This document shows, in pieces, positions 1 through 10,604 of a DNA stretch of 64,000 bases. Location of the stretch: NCBI RefSeq assembly GCF_049306965.1, contig NC_133181.1, forward strand, positions 55,605,001 through 55,669,000. The letters are read 5' to 3'. A program made the translations under genes and the position numbers. Position 1 is the stretch's first letter. Every line of letters begins with the position of its first letter. The notes under the pieces were generated by a model, which saw nothing but the letters and a program-made list of their open reading frames with translations, had not been told where the DNA came from and did not search any database. The stretch comes from Danio rerio. Taxonomy: Eukaryota > Chordata > Actinopteri > Cypriniformes > Danionidae.

Positions 1-67
1 AAAAAAGTCAAGAAAAAGGAAGCTCATATTTTTAAGTCGCAGAACTTCATGCCGCTGTGAAAGAGTT

Positions 68-1000
68 ATGAATTCTACAATGTTTACGTACACTAATGTA
101 GACAGATATGCGGAGGCTTTCGCAAAAAATTTCACCACAGTTCTTCTTGGGCTCATAATTACCTGCGTCAATGGATTATTTGTTTTCACTTTCTTCAAGA
201 GTTCAATATTCTACAACGATCCAAGATACATATTATATGTTCACATGGTTATCTGTGATATGCTCATGGTTATTTTCAGTGTAGGTCTCTCTGTGATGGC
301 TTATGCATGGCCAAATGTTCCTGTACCATTTTGTGTAACACTTCTACTAATATCCTCAACAACCCATAAGAACACTCCTCTGACTTTGGCTGGTATGGCC
401 ATTGAGCGTTACATTGCCATCTGCAAACCACTGCATCACAATCAGATCTGCACAGTGCGCAGGACGTACATCCTCATCTCTCTTATATGGAGTGTTGGAG
501 TTTTACCTTCATTGGCTGACTTGATTCTCCTTTCAATTGTTCGTCCTTTGGCTTTTTACACAAGTGCTCTCTGTAGTACATCTAATTTGTATAGCACACC
601 GTACCATGAAGAACAGAGTAAAATTACACATGGGATATATACAACTGTTGTGTGGGTAATTCTTGTGTACACATATTGTCGAGTGCTGATTGCAGCCAGA
701 AAAGCAACCGCTGACAAATCCTCAGCAAAAAAGGCCCAAAATACAATACTGTTACATGGAGTACAGCTCTTGCTCTCTATGATGTCCAATATTACTCCTG
801 TTATAGACAAGATTTATGCCCAACTTCTTCCCACATTACGGTCAAAAATCACCTTTTTCAATTATCTTTTTACAAATTTATTACCACGACTGCTAAGCCC
901 TCTTATTTATGGTGTTCGAGATAAACATTTTTTGAAATACCTGAAAGGGCTGTTTTTATGTCGATTATTTCATGTAAAAGTTCAACCAGCCAAATCATGA
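68..1000 (+). CDS. Odorant receptor (OR gene 1), intact, 310 aa
   Basis: A complete single-exon class A GPCR of the teleost odorant-receptor family, expected in the cilia membrane of olfactory neurons and coupled to the olfactory G protein. What is seen: an N-glycosylation site N2-S-T; TM1 about residues 22-44 with N35-G36; TM2 about 54-78 with D64; C89 before TM3, pairing with C169 in loop 2; the E113-R114-Y115 motif; W141 in TM4; TM5 about 187-210; TM6 starting at the KKAQNTILLHG stretch; and TM7 with S277-P278-L-I-Y in place of NPxxY. The start is the first ATG of the MNST motif shared by most genes here. Its promoter lies outside the window, as only 67 bp precede it. It is closest to gene 10 (PS/ALADLILLSIVRPL). 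It has SMMSN where genes 2-11 have CMLSY. OR identity is near certain; the ligand is unknown. Confidence 0.96.
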   Translation: MNSTMFTYTNVDRYAEAFAKNFTTVLLGLIITCVNGLFVFTFFKSSIFYNDPRYILYVHMVICDMLMVIFSVGLSVMAYAWPNVPVPFCVTLLLISSTTHKNTPLTLAGMAIERYIAICKPLHHNQICTVRRTYILISLIWSVGVLPSLADLILLSIVRPLAFYTSALCSTSNLYSTPYHEEQSKITHGIYTTVVWVILVYTYCRVLIAARKATADKSSAKKAQNTILLHGVQLLLSMMSNITPVIDKIYAQLLPTLRSKITFFNYLFTNLLPRLLSPLIYGVRDKHFLKYLKGLFLCRLFHVKVQPAKS

Positions 1001-1772
1001 GCTAAAAATATATTACACAATGCAATTAGTGTTTAAAACTGTTTTATATATTTTGTTTTGCATGCACATATCTATATGCGTTAATAGCTTGATTTAATAC
1101 CTAATGTCTATGCAGCAAATAAGTTTCAAACTGTGTTTTGGCCATAAAGCTTCATCGTTTTTCTCAATTGCTAACATACTTTTGTTCAATCCGTAGTCAC
1201 ATTTTTCTAAACACAAGTAGCACAACATCAGTCTGTTGTTGTGACCAACACAATTTTTGTTGTTTTCACACAATATTCAGTCAACTAACACATTTCTAAA
1301 ATGCTTACTTTTTTCACATAAGCTTATCCTATATCAAAATTATGTATCTTCTTTTTTGAGCATGGCAGAAAATATATATTTTTCCTTTTTGTTTTTTAAA
1401 GGGCAGAATTATTCTATGAATTTATGGTTATTAAAACTGTAGCACCAAAACTGGATCTTAGGCTGTAATCACAAGGGAAGCACTTAACAGTAAGTAGCAC
1501 CTAACACCTAAATCTGTGCAGTTTTGTGCTATAAAGCACCTTAACCAGCCCAAAAAAACCCCCAAAGAATCATAGCAGATTTTGTGGGTTATTCTGTGGG
1601 TGTTTTTTTCCTTCAGTTTTACAGAAGTCATGTGTTTTTGCAGTGGTACTCTTCAATACACAATGTGAGAAACATCTCAAGGTTTAGTAATTAACATAAA
1701 TCATGTGTTTTGCTATTGTACTATTCAATGCACAAAAAATGTGATATTAGAAAGCTGTTTTTTGTAAATAAA
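1001..1772. other. 3' flank of gene 1, no gene seen
   Basis: AT-rich sequence without a supportable reading frame. The 61-residue frame at 1257-1442 has no recognisable domain and is taken as chance. Confidence 0.5.
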
Positions 1773-1774
1773 CT

Positions 1775-1816
<42 letters not shown>
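1773..1816. repeat. (CA)n microsatellite
   Basis: An almost perfect run of CA dinucleotides, about 22 units. Confidence 0.95.
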
Positions 1817-1819
<3 letters not shown>

Positions 1820-2340
1820 TGAAGTTTACTTTAAATTTGTATTTTATTACTAAAATGACTAAAACTTGACAAGCAATGCTGTTTTAGTAAATACAATTTT
1901 AGCATTTTATTAGTTTGTCTTTTGTTGTTACTGTTGGACAGAAATCTAGAGCTATATGTTTTGACTGAATGACTTGATTTTGAGTCTGATAACTCAAAAG
2001 AACTTTTGATAGAGTTAGTAAATGTAGAAAAAAGTATCCAGCATTTTGAAATGTAGTCTGTGTACTATTTGGCTAATTTTGTGATATGGTTCTGTTGCTG
2101 TGTTAAGACTTAAATGCTTGTTAGTAATTGAGAAAAACTGAGGAAAAGAAACAAAATAAAAACTTAAATCAGACCGTTTCTTAAATTCATAGTATATGGC
2201 ATTAAATAATACATGCACTGCACATTTACTATCTTGCTTAGCATTTTGTTTTTAGTTTCTTTTAATTAAATTAGAAAAGTAAACAAGACTTCTGTTCTCA
2301 TGAAAGTTTGTTTTTACAAGTAAATGCATCTTGATTTATT

Positions 2341-2433
<93 letters not shown>
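2341..2433. repeat. (TC)n then (TA)n microsatellite
   Basis: A compound TC run turns into a TA run of about 34 bases. A MITE begins exactly at its end, so the element may have inserted into TA repeats. The Ser/Leu/Ile/Tyr-rich frame across it is an artefact. Confidence 0.95.
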
Positions 2434-2438
<5 letters not shown>

Positions 2439-2963
2439 AAGTCAGAATTATTAGCCCCCCTGAATTATTCGCTCTTCTGTTTAATTTCTTTCCCACTTTT
2501 CCCACTGGTTAACGGAAAGAAGATTTATTTCTAAACATAATAGTTTTAATAACTCATTTCTAATAATTGATTTATTTTTTCTTTGCTATGATGACAGTAA
2601 ATAATATTTTACTTTATATTTTTCAAGACATTTCTAAACAGATTAAAGTGACATTTAAAGGCTTAACTAGGTTATTTAGGTTAGGGCGATTAGGCAAGTT
2701 ATTGTATAATGACGGTTTGCTCTGTAGAATGTCAAAAAAAAATTTGCTTAAAGGGGCTAATAATTTTGTTCCTAAAATAGTTTTTAAAAAATTTAAAACT
2801 GCTTTTACTATAGCCAAAATAAAACAAAGAAGACTTTCTCTAGGAGATAAGATATTACCAGACATACTGTAAAAATTTCTTTGCCCTGTTCATCATACTT
2901 TAGGAAATATTTAAAAAAGAAAAAAAGATTCAAAGAGGGGCTAATAATTCTGACTTCTACTGT
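2434..2963 (+). mobile_element. Non-autonomous DNA transposon, AGTTGAAGTCAGAATTATTAG family, full-length copy
   Basis: The left end reads AGTTAAAGTCAGAATTATTA and the right end CTAATAATTCTGACTTCTACT, which are inverted repeats of each other. The internal sequence matches four other copies in the window (5425-5626, 16885-17376, 52052-52586, 62837-63381). It is flanked by TATATA on both sides, compatible with a TA-containing target. No transposase is present. The frames at 2567-2872 (+) and 2623-2865 (-) belong to this element. Confidence 0.85.
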
Positions 2964-3039
2964 GTGTATATATAATTTATTTTGAATGGTAAAATATTTA
3001 GCTTGATTCTCACTAATTAGTTCTCGCTCACGTACACAC

Positions 3040-3235
3040 ACCCTCTCTCCTTTCCCCCCTCCCTCTTTCCCTTTTCATGTGTATATAAACTGTTCAGTTC
3101 ATTTCTGAAGTAGAGGGTACTGGAGAAGCCAAACCCATAGGGTGAATTCCTGTCAACTTTAATTGTAATTTAAAAAACTGATCTGATGTAGAACAGAAAA
3201 TACAGTCTTTGTATTTCTATATCAGGTAGCACTTG
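3040..3235 (+). promoter_or_regulatory. Promoter, noncoding exon 1 and 5'UTR intron of gene 2
   Basis: A pyrimidine tract (3040-3076) precedes TATATAAA at 3082-3089. The first exon should begin about 30 bp later and end at 3141. A plausible intron runs from GT at 3142 to AG at 3234-3235 (94 nt). The block TATATAAACNGTTSAGTTCA is shared with gene 3 and slightly altered in genes 4 and 5. Splice sites are inferred from the alignment of related genes, not from transcripts. Confidence 0.7.
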
Positions 3236-3366
3236 AAAAAGGCTTCCGGATATAAATGTGCTTGATGGACTTTGGACTGAAACAGGTTTCTTGTAAACTC
3301 AAACAACAAGGAAAAAACATTTTGGATTTTTGAATCACTGTATTGTAAGAGGTGCACATCAGGGCG

Positions 3367-4299
3367 ATGAACTCTACGATGCTTGAATACAATGCTCAAG
3401 ACAGATTCAGGGATGCTTTGGTTAGAAATGTCATCGTTGTTATCTTTGGAATCACAATTAACTCCATCAATGGCGTGTTTGTATTTACATTCTTTAGGAG
3501 TTCAGTTTTCTATAAGGATCCAAGATATATTCTATATATTCACTTGGTTCTCAATGATATGCTCATGGTTTTTGTAAGTGTTTCTCTTTCTGTGATGGCT
3601 TATGCATGGCAAAATGTACCATTTCCATTTTGTGTTATACTACTAATAATAGCCTCTAAGACTCACAAGAACAGTCTTCTGACTTTGGCTGGCATGTCCA
3701 TTGAGCGTTACATTGCCATCTGCAAACCACTGCATCACTATCAGATTTGCACAGTGCGCAGGACGTACATCCTCATCTCTCTGATATGGAGTGTTGGAGT
3801 TTTACCTGGATTGGCTGATTTTATTGTCCTTTTACTTGTTGATCCTTTTATCTTTACCAAAACAACTGTCTGTACCACAGCAAAATTATACTACACACCA
3901 TACCATGAAGAACTTAGCAAATATATGACTGGCATTTATACATCTGTTGTGTGCCTAATACTCGTATACACATACTGTCGAGTGTTGATCACAGCCAGAA
4001 AGGCCTCCACTGATAAATCCTCAGCAAAAAAAGCTCAAAGCACCATCCTACTACACGGAGCACAGCTTCTGCTCTGTATGCTGTCCTACATTACTGGTTC
4101 CATAGAAGTGATGTATGCTCAACTGTTACCAGCCGATCGGTCAAAACTGCTCTTTTGCAATTACCTTCTGACAAATTTACTACCGCGACTGCTCACCCCA
4201 ATGATTTACGGTGTTCGAGATAAAGTGTTTTATAGTCACATGAAAGGCATTGTTGCATGTAAATTAGTTATTGTAAAGGTTGAATCAACTAAAGGATAA
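3367..4299 (+). CDS. Odorant receptor (OR gene 2), intact, 310 aa
   Basis: A teleost OR of the gene 2-5 clade. The frame is open upstream to a GTG at 3352, but the ATG at 3367 opens the conserved MNST motif and is the eukaryotic start. Landmarks: N35-G36 (TM1), D64 (TM2), C89/C169, E113-R-Y, W141, T277-P-M-I-Y in TM7, and the clade's C-terminal tail CKLVIVKVESTK. Unlike its relatives it has Y125 in PLHHYQICTV, V153 in DFIVLL and C196 in TM5 where genes 4 and 5 have W. Loop 2 (about 157-185) is the most divergent part, as expected if it shapes ligand choice. It is one of a tandem set, about 2.4 kb after gene 1 and 1.7 kb before gene 3. Confidence 0.96.
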   Translation: MNSTMLEYNAQDRFRDALVRNVIVVIFGITINSINGVFVFTFFRSSVFYKDPRYILYIHLVLNDMLMVFVSVSLSVMAYAWQNVPFPFCVILLIIASKTHKNSLLTLAGMSIERYIAICKPLHHYQICTVRRTYILISLIWSVGVLPGLADFIVLLLVDPFIFTKTTVCTTAKLYYTPYHEELSKYMTGIYTSVVCLILVYTYCRVLITARKASTDKSSAKKAQSTILLHGAQLLLCMLSYITGSIEVMYAQLLPADRSKLLFCNYLLTNLLPRLLTPMIYGVRDKVFYSHMKGIVACKLVIVKVESTKG

Positions 4300-5082
4300 G
4301 CTAAGAAAAGAATCCCTATCTAGCTGGTTGTCATTTCCTTTGTTCTCTGTTGATTCTCTTTGGGAAAGCATTTTGTTATATTGTAAAACAATATACTGTT
4401 GTGTCTATAAAAAACCCTCAGCTTAGGGTTTAGCTAAGAAAAAGATTCAAATAAGTACCCTAAATTCTAAAGATTCCCATATTGTGGCAATCAAGGGCCT
4501 GGGGATGTTGAAAGGTTGCACCTTTGGAGACACCTGTGCTCTCACGCTATTTGCTTGTCAAACATATCACCAAATACGTGTCAGATCCAAATACTATGGT
4601 GCTTTACATATACTCTCAATAATGTTGTTCAGACGTAACTCTGAGTTCCTGACATGAAAGGAAACATCTCAGTTATAGTCGTAACCCTCATACCCTAAAG
4701 GAGCGAACAGACGTTATGTCTTTTTGTGACGTTATGAATCTACAAATGCAGCAACATGCGGAAAAATAACATTCATTATTTTAATAAAAATAAATAGCAG
4801 TATATGAAGATTATTGTCCAACAGTAAAGTTAAATCACATTCATGCTATTTGTATATTATAAGTGTTGTTTTTCTCGATGTATGCTATGTCACATCACAG
4901 GACATTTTTACAGTATATTTTAGTAAAAAGTACCAAAAACTAAAATAAAATGAGAGTGGAGGAATTATTAAACTTAGTGACCCCTTATATGTCTTCAAAC
5001 ATCAGACTACAGAAATACACAGAAAAAAATTCTTAAATGTTTTAAAAAAGAAAATTATTACATATTTGTCATCTACCCATAT
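4300..5082. other. 3' flank of gene 2, no gene seen
   Basis: No credible reading frame. The first 30 bp resemble the gene 3 3' flank (GCTAAGAAAAGAA), after which the two diverge. No repeat family was recognised. Confidence 0.45.
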
Positions 5083-5412
5083 GGGTGGAGCTGTGAATCA
5101 GTGGTTAGGACTGTCGCCTCACAGCAAGAAGGTCGCTGGTTTGAATCCCACCCGGGTCAGTTGGCATTTCTGTGTAGAGTTTGCATGCTCCCTCCTTGTT
5201 GGCACGGGTTTCCTCCTGATACTCTGGTTTCCCCCACAAGTCCAAAGATATGCGCTATAGGTGAATTAAATAGACTAAATTGGCTGTAGGTATGTGTGTG
5301 TGTGGGTGGGTGTTTTCCAGTGCTGTTTTGCAACTGGAAGAGCATCTGCTGTGTAAGACATATGCTGGAATAGTTGGCGGTTCATTCCGCTATGTCAACC
5401 TCTAAAAAAGAG
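5083..5412 (+). mobile_element. DANA-type tRNA-derived SINE, nearly full length
   Basis: It carries the constant blocks of this cyprinid SINE in order: CGCCTCACAGCAAGAAGGTC, GCTGGTTTGAATCC (Pol III box B-like), CAGTTGGCATTTCTGTGTAG, GTCCAAAGATATGCG, TTGCAACTGGAAGAGCATC and GGCGGTTCATTCCGCTATG. The head is the tRNA-related part; the middle holds a GT-rich stretch. The overlapping 60-64 residue frames are translations of the SINE. Confidence 0.9.
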
Positions 5413-5424
5413 ACTAAGTCGAAG

Positions 5425-5626
5425 GAAAATAATTTTGTCCTTAAAATGGTTTTAAAAAATAGAAACAGCTTTTATTCTAGTCGAAATAAAACAAATAAGG
5501 CTTTCTCTAGAAGAAAAAATATTATCAGACATACTGTCAAAATTTACTTGCTCTGCTAAACATCATTTGGGAAATATTTAGAAAAAAATTAAAAGGGGGG
5601 CTAATAATTCTGACTTTAACTGGTTG
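5425..5626 (+). mobile_element. Right half of the AGTTGAAGTCAG-family MITE
   Basis: It matches the second half of the copy at 2434-2963, from TTTTGTCCTTAAAATGG to the terminal CTAATAATTCTGACTTTAAC. The left half is absent and the fragment abuts the DANA SINE. Confidence 0.8.
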
Positions 5627-5689
5627 TGTAGCAATGCAAAGTGACCAAAATAACATCAAATTGATTAGTTTGCTCGCATGCACGCTTGC

Positions 5690-5873
5690 TCACTCTCTCA
5701 ACCGCCCTCCCTCTTTTTTTACATTTCAAATGTGTATATAAACGGTTGAGTTCATTTCTGGAGTGAAGCAAACTGGGCAAAACGATCGGATTAGGTAACT
5801 GTTATCACCTTAATCATTTTAACTTGAAGTAACTGCTCTAAGAACAGAAATAAAACCTTAATTACCATATCAG
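5690..5873 (+). promoter_or_regulatory. Promoter, noncoding exon 1 and 5'UTR intron of gene 3
   Basis: A pyrimidine tract (5690-5720) and TATATAAA at 5735-5742 are followed by an exon ending at 5794 (GGATTAG|GTAACT). The intron runs 5795-5873 (79 nt, acceptor CATATCAG). The exon sequence closely matches genes 4 and 5. Confidence 0.7.
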
Positions 5874-5999
5874 GTAACACATGGAATTTTTTTACAGATA
5901 TCCACTGAACTGACACTGATGTAATTAAAACAACCTACAATATTAGAAAAAACCTTTGGATTTTGAATCACTCTATTGTAAGAGGCGCACATAAAGGTG

Positions 6000-6932
6000 A
6001 TGAACTCCACGATGCTTCAGTATAATGCACAGGACAGATTCAGAGATGCTTTGGTTAGAAATTTCATTGTTGTTATCTTTGGAATCACAATTAACTCCAT
6101 CAATGGTGTGTTTGTGTTTACATTCTTTAGGAGTTCAGTTTTCTACAATGATCCAAGATATATTCTATATATTCACTTGGTTATCAATGATATGCTCATG
6201 GTTTTTCTAAGTGTTTCTCTTTCTGTGATGGCTTATGCATGGCAAAATGTACCTTTCTCATTTTGTGTAATACTACTACTGATAGTCTCAAAAACTCAGA
6301 CGAACACTCTTCTGACATTGGGTGGCATGTCCATTGAGCGTTACATTGCCATCTGCAAACCACTGCATCACCATCAAATTTGCACAGTGCGCAGGACGTA
6401 CATCCTCATCTCTCTGATATGGAGTGTTGGAGTTTTACCTGGATTGGCTGACTTTATTCTCCTTTTACTTATAGATCCTTCTATCATTGCTAAAGCGACT
6501 GTCTGTACCCCAGCAAAATTATATAACACACCATACCATGAAGAACTTAAAAAATATATGTCAAGCATTTATGCATCTGCTGTTTTGCTAATACTCATAT
6601 ACACATACTGCCGAGTGTTGATCACAGCCAGAAAGGCCTCCACTGATAAATCCTCAGCAAAAAAAGCACAAAGCACCATCCTGCTACATGGAGTACAGCT
6701 TCTGCTCTGTATGCTGTCCTACATTACTGGTTCCATAGAAGCAATGTATATTCAATTGTCACCAGCTGATTGGTCAAAACTGCTCTTTTGTAATTACCTT
6801 CTGACAAATTTACTACCGCGGCTGCTCACCCCAATGATTTACGGTGTTCGAGATAAAGTGTTTTATAGTCACATGAAAGGCATTGTTGCATGTAAATTAG
6901 TTATTGTAAAGGTTGAATCAACTAAAGGATAA
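6000..6932 (+). CDS. Odorant receptor (OR gene 3), intact, 310 aa
   Basis: A member of the gene 2-5 clade with the usual landmarks (N35-G36, D64, C89, E113-R-Y, W141, T-P-M-I-Y in TM7). A GTG directly before the ATG keeps the frame open, but ATG at 6000 is the start. Distinctive changes: TM3 reads SKTQTNTLLTLGGM where relatives have SKTHKNSLLTLAGM, TM5 reads ASAVLLILIY, and loop 3 has W258 (PADWSK) where relatives have R. Such changes are in pocket-facing or extracellular parts and fit divergence of ligand range, which is inference. Nucleotide identity to gene 2 is very high around TM3-TM4, TM6 and the 3' end. A conserved poly(A) signal lies at 7309. Confidence 0.96.
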   Translation: MNSTMLQYNAQDRFRDALVRNFIVVIFGITINSINGVFVFTFFRSSVFYNDPRYILYIHLVINDMLMVFLSVSLSVMAYAWQNVPFSFCVILLLIVSKTQTNTLLTLGGMSIERYIAICKPLHHHQICTVRRTYILISLIWSVGVLPGLADFILLLLIDPSIIAKATVCTPAKLYNTPYHEELKKYMSSIYASAVLLILIYTYCRVLITARKASTDKSSAKKAQSTILLHGVQLLLCMLSYITGSIEAMYIQLSPADWSKLLFCNYLLTNLLPRLLTPMIYGVRDKVFYSHMKGIVACKLVIVKVESTKG

Positions 6933-7558
6933 GCTAAGAAAAGAAAAGACTCCTACTCAAGTTGTTTACAATTTCATTAACTCTCTGTTGAAAAAAAATG
7001 CTATGTCATATGTTATGCATTTTACCTTTTTAAGAAACCATTCATAATTTATGAAACTTTAAATTTGATTTGACATCATATTTCCTTTTAACAACTATTT
7101 TGTCATATTTAAAGAAATGTTTCCTAGTGTAAATTCCCAATGTAAGCATAATGTAAGTTAGATGAGTGATCTGGAACATTTGATGCAAATGTCAAATCTT
7201 TAGTAATAATTTCAAAACTTATAATAACAAAAACATCATAATTTCTGTATCTCAACTAGAAAAGCATGGGACTTTCACTATTTTCATTTTGCTGGGAAGG
7301 TCTTTAATAATAAATGTCAATCTCAAATGCATTGTCATTTCCTAAGTGTATATCAATTCAGTAAATGTAAACAAAAATATAGCACCCTGTTATTTATCAC
7401 AACTGAACAAAATGACTGTTCTTTATCTGTCATAGCAAAGAACTGAACGTGGCAATTTGAAAGTAGGATACATAATGAATGCAAATTAAGGTAATTAAAA
7501 AGATATCAGGCTCAATGTACAAGTACTTTCCTAAACTCTTTAACAGAGCTTCTAAAAG
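6933..7558. other. 3'UTR and flank of gene 3
   Basis: AT-rich; the motif CTTTAATAATAAAT at about 7302 recurs after genes 4 and 5, so the transcript probably ends just beyond it. No other gene is seen. Confidence 0.55.
7309..7314 (+). terminator. Poly(A) signal of gene 3
   Basis: AATAAA within a block (GGGAAGGTCTTTAATAATAA) that is conserved at the same relative place after genes 4 and 5. Confidence 0.6.
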
Positions 7559-7654
7559 TTAGTTCACACTACAAGACTTAAACATCAGCAGACCACTGTG
7601 CTGTTCAGACTACTTGACTTGATTTTGTTTTTAAGTCACTGTGATGTTTACACT

Positions 7655-8455
7655 ATGGCTGCATTTAAACTGCAGATCTTGATGGTCAATTCCGATTTTG
7701 TGACTGTATTTGATTTTTTTGATGACCTGCTTACAATCACCTTTCAAAAGTGACTTGTATCTGATTGTCTGCATTTACACAGCACACGGCAAAGGCACAA
7801 TGACCAGGAAAAAAAGAGCGGGTGCTTCCTGACAGCTGATAATTAAATAGTGGAGTGCTCTCTTCTCTATTCCTGTATGTAATCTGTTGGCAGTTTTTAA
7901 CATGCTCTTTTACTATAGTTTATCACAGAAAGGTTCTCATTTGTCCATCTTCTTTTGATATATAGGCTTTTTTTTAAACCTTTAGGCATCTTAATGTAAT
8001 GTCCATGGCGATTTATGCACGTGATGTATGCACTAGTTTTATATTAGTTTATATTGGTTACATGGCAGGCATTGCTCTCTCTCTCTCACTCCTGTTAACA
8101 TGCTTAAACACCTGTGCTATGTAACAATATGAATCTGTTTAAGTCCTCTTGTATGAGATTTAGCATTTGAGACTCAAACTTTACATCATTTGCTATGGTT
8201 TTTAATAGCGCGCGACTGGCATTGACAGGTGAGAATCCGATCTATCTGCTTACACTGCAGACACGAGAACACAGATCCGATTCACATCGGACAAATTTCC
8301 ACATATGAAGAAGGCCTGAACCTGATTTGAGTAAATTGGAATCCATGTGATTTGTTCCTGCTTACACGTACATGGGCCATATCTGATCTGTGCCACATGG
8401 GAGAAAAAAATCGGAATTGAGTCACTTGAACAGTACAGTGTAAATGCCATTGTGA
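7655..8455. mobile_element. hAT-like non-autonomous element with imperfect inverted ends
   Basis: The left end GGCTGCATTTAAACTGCAG...TCAATTCCGATTTTGTG and the right end, read on the other strand as TGGCATTTACACTGTACTG...TCAATTCCGATTTTT, are imperfect inverted repeats. A partial relative lies at 45815-46530. Termini and target-site duplication could not be fixed. The 85-residue minus frame at 8250-8507 has no known domain. Confidence 0.6.
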
Positions 8456-8689
8456 CACTAAGTAAATGATCTACAGTAGAAGGCCCACACACTACATGAT
8501 TTGACAACTTTCACCCAATAGCTCTATACGGTCCTCAAACCCCAGCCAATAAAATGTTAAGGGCGCAGCCATCAGAAGGAGAAGAGCAATATTGGCTGCA
8601 ATAAATTTAATGGTGTGATTATACCATATAACTGACACAGCATTTGAAATCTTTCTGAAAGCATTAAAGGGATGCTCCTACTCACACTA

Positions 8690-9378
8690 GGGCCTACTCA
8701 CACTATGCCATCCGTACCGTGCCCAGGCCCGTTTCCCGGATTGTTTGAGAAGTGTGAGTGCACTTAATCGGGCTCAAGCAAGGTTCACTTGGCCGGCCCT
8801 GGCCCGGTTGGAAGAGGTGTGCCTGAGCCTGGTTCACTTGGGCTTTGTCGCGATACGCTTGTGTGTGAGTGCAAAACGCACCAAAGCCCGAAACTGAAAG
8901 CGAAACTTGACTTTTAAAGGCACTGTTTTATATGGATTTATTAATCACTCTTACTTTTCAGTGATTGCAAACTGCCGTAGCTTATTAAAGACACAAACCC
9001 CTCACTGCACGACAGTTGCGCGCCTTCAGCAGACCTCCTCATTCCTGCAGCACGAGAGCTTTATGATTGTTTATGAGCGCCAAAAGTGGCGGGTCTGTTC
9101 AGCGAAATATCTGACTGCGTGTCCCCGCATCTCTAAGGACTGTTAGGCGAAATATTTAACTGCATATCAAACGACTGAAATGATATAACTAGAGAAATCT
9201 GCACTGTGCTGCTGAGTGAGTGAGAGTGCTTCTCACTGAACAGTGCAGCAGCGATGACGTAAGCGTGCCGAAGCCCGTTTGTGGTGTGAGTGCGGGCCGT
9301 CGAGTGTGAGACGGGAGGGGGGACAAGCGTGCTTTGGCCCGGTTCGAGGCAACTGTACCTAGTGTGTGTACGGCCTGA
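8690..9378. mobile_element. GC-rich inverted-repeat DNA element
   Basis: The ends (AGGGCCTACTCACACTATGC on the left, AGGCCGTACACACACTAGG read from the right) form an imperfect inverted repeat, with GCCCGG/CCGGGC motifs near both. The base composition differs sharply from the AT-rich flanks. No transposase is seen. Confidence 0.55.
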
Positions 9379-9802
9379 AAGCCTCGTCAATTAGCTAATG
9401 TGTCAGCAGATCAGTTGCTCATATATCTGTATGGTTCAGAGGATAGATGTGGGTTTTTCATGCTCTAATGTCCGTGTAAGTGAGTGCATCGATCACCTTT
9501 CAGGCCAGTCACAGACAGCTCATAACTTGCTCTCTCATTCACTACATTTACATGAACATCAGTAATCTTGCTGTGTGCATTTATACATTATCATCTGGAT
9601 ACAAGGCACTGTATTTAGGATAAAATGTTTGAAACTTTGGGTGCACATGGTCCTCCAGAATGGTTCGGTAGTCCTTAGCAGTGACGCAACCATCCAGCAG
9701 TTGTATTGGGCCTAGGAACTGCCATGATATTGCAGCCTAAACCATAACTGATCCACCTCCATGCTTCACTCTGGGCATGCAACAGTCTGGGTGGTACACT
9801 TA

Positions 9803-10554
9803 GGCCCAATCCCAATTCTACCCCTAAGCTCTTAGGGGAAGGGGCGAATAGCCCTTTGAACGAATATTTTTCAGGACCACACTCAAAACCAAGGGGTAAG
9901 AAAATTTCCCAGAATACACCAGCCAAAACGGCAGTATTGCTGAACTCCAAAGTAAGGAGATCCACAAACTTTCGTCATTATTATGAATTTTTACGACAAA
10001 CAAACACGTTTTAATACATTTCATAATTGCATTTGTGTGTTACCATCCTTCTTTAAAATAAAAAAATAAAAAAACGCAAAACTTTGCGATCTATAATCCA
10101 TAATAATAACTCATGTATAGCAGTCCTACAACATTCTGACACTCGATGACACTCGAAAACCCTGTCAGAAAAGTCTAGTGGCTGAGAATGGGCTTTTTAT
10201 AGTCTGCTATAATGTAATGTTGCTTTTGTGTGTTTATATAGATGAATATGGCCGCTGTGTAAATGCAAAGTACAGTTACAATCTTATTGCCACATTAGAT
10301 CGTTATGATAACATAATATATGCCTTCTGTGACTTCTTGAAGGTAAATACCAAAAAATAGCACAACTGAAACAACTACAGCAGTCACTATCGGTGATCTC
10401 ATATGAAGCAAGAGATTGCGATGACCTATGATGACGTGTGCAGGTGCTGTAGTGCTGTCCCAAGTTTTAGGGGTAAATATTGAAGACTTTCCCCCTAAGC
10501 CTCCTTTGTAAGGCCTCAGGGGAAGGGGTACAAAAATAGAATTGGGATTGGGCC
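9803..10554. mobile_element. TIR element with TTA target duplication, inside the Tc1 relic
   Basis: It begins GGCCCAATCCCAATTCTACC and ends ATAGAATTGGGATTGGGCC, a near-perfect inverted repeat of about 19 bp, flanked by TTA at 9800-9802 and 10555-10557. The TTA duplication suggests a PIF/Harbinger-type origin. It interrupts the Tc1 relic, so it is the younger of the two. Confidence 0.75.
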
Positions 10555-10604
10555 TTATTTGGGGCTTTTCCACAATATAGCTCTCCTAGATGTGGGAAAC
10601 ACCA

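Noticed and set aside
556-810. Minus-strand frames over the OR genes (for example 556-810, 6374-6568) as antisense genes
   Set aside because: They are shadows of conserved coding sequence without their own start context.
2324-2512. Ser/Leu/Ile/Tyr-rich 62-residue frame
   Set aside because: A product of the TC and TA microsatellite.
3352-3366. Longer N-termini of genes 2, 3, 4, 5, 9 and 10 from upstream in-frame GTG or TTG codons
   Set aside because: The extensions begin with non-ATG codons, run through 5'UTR or intron sequence and are absent from the shared MNST start. The ATG was used in each case.
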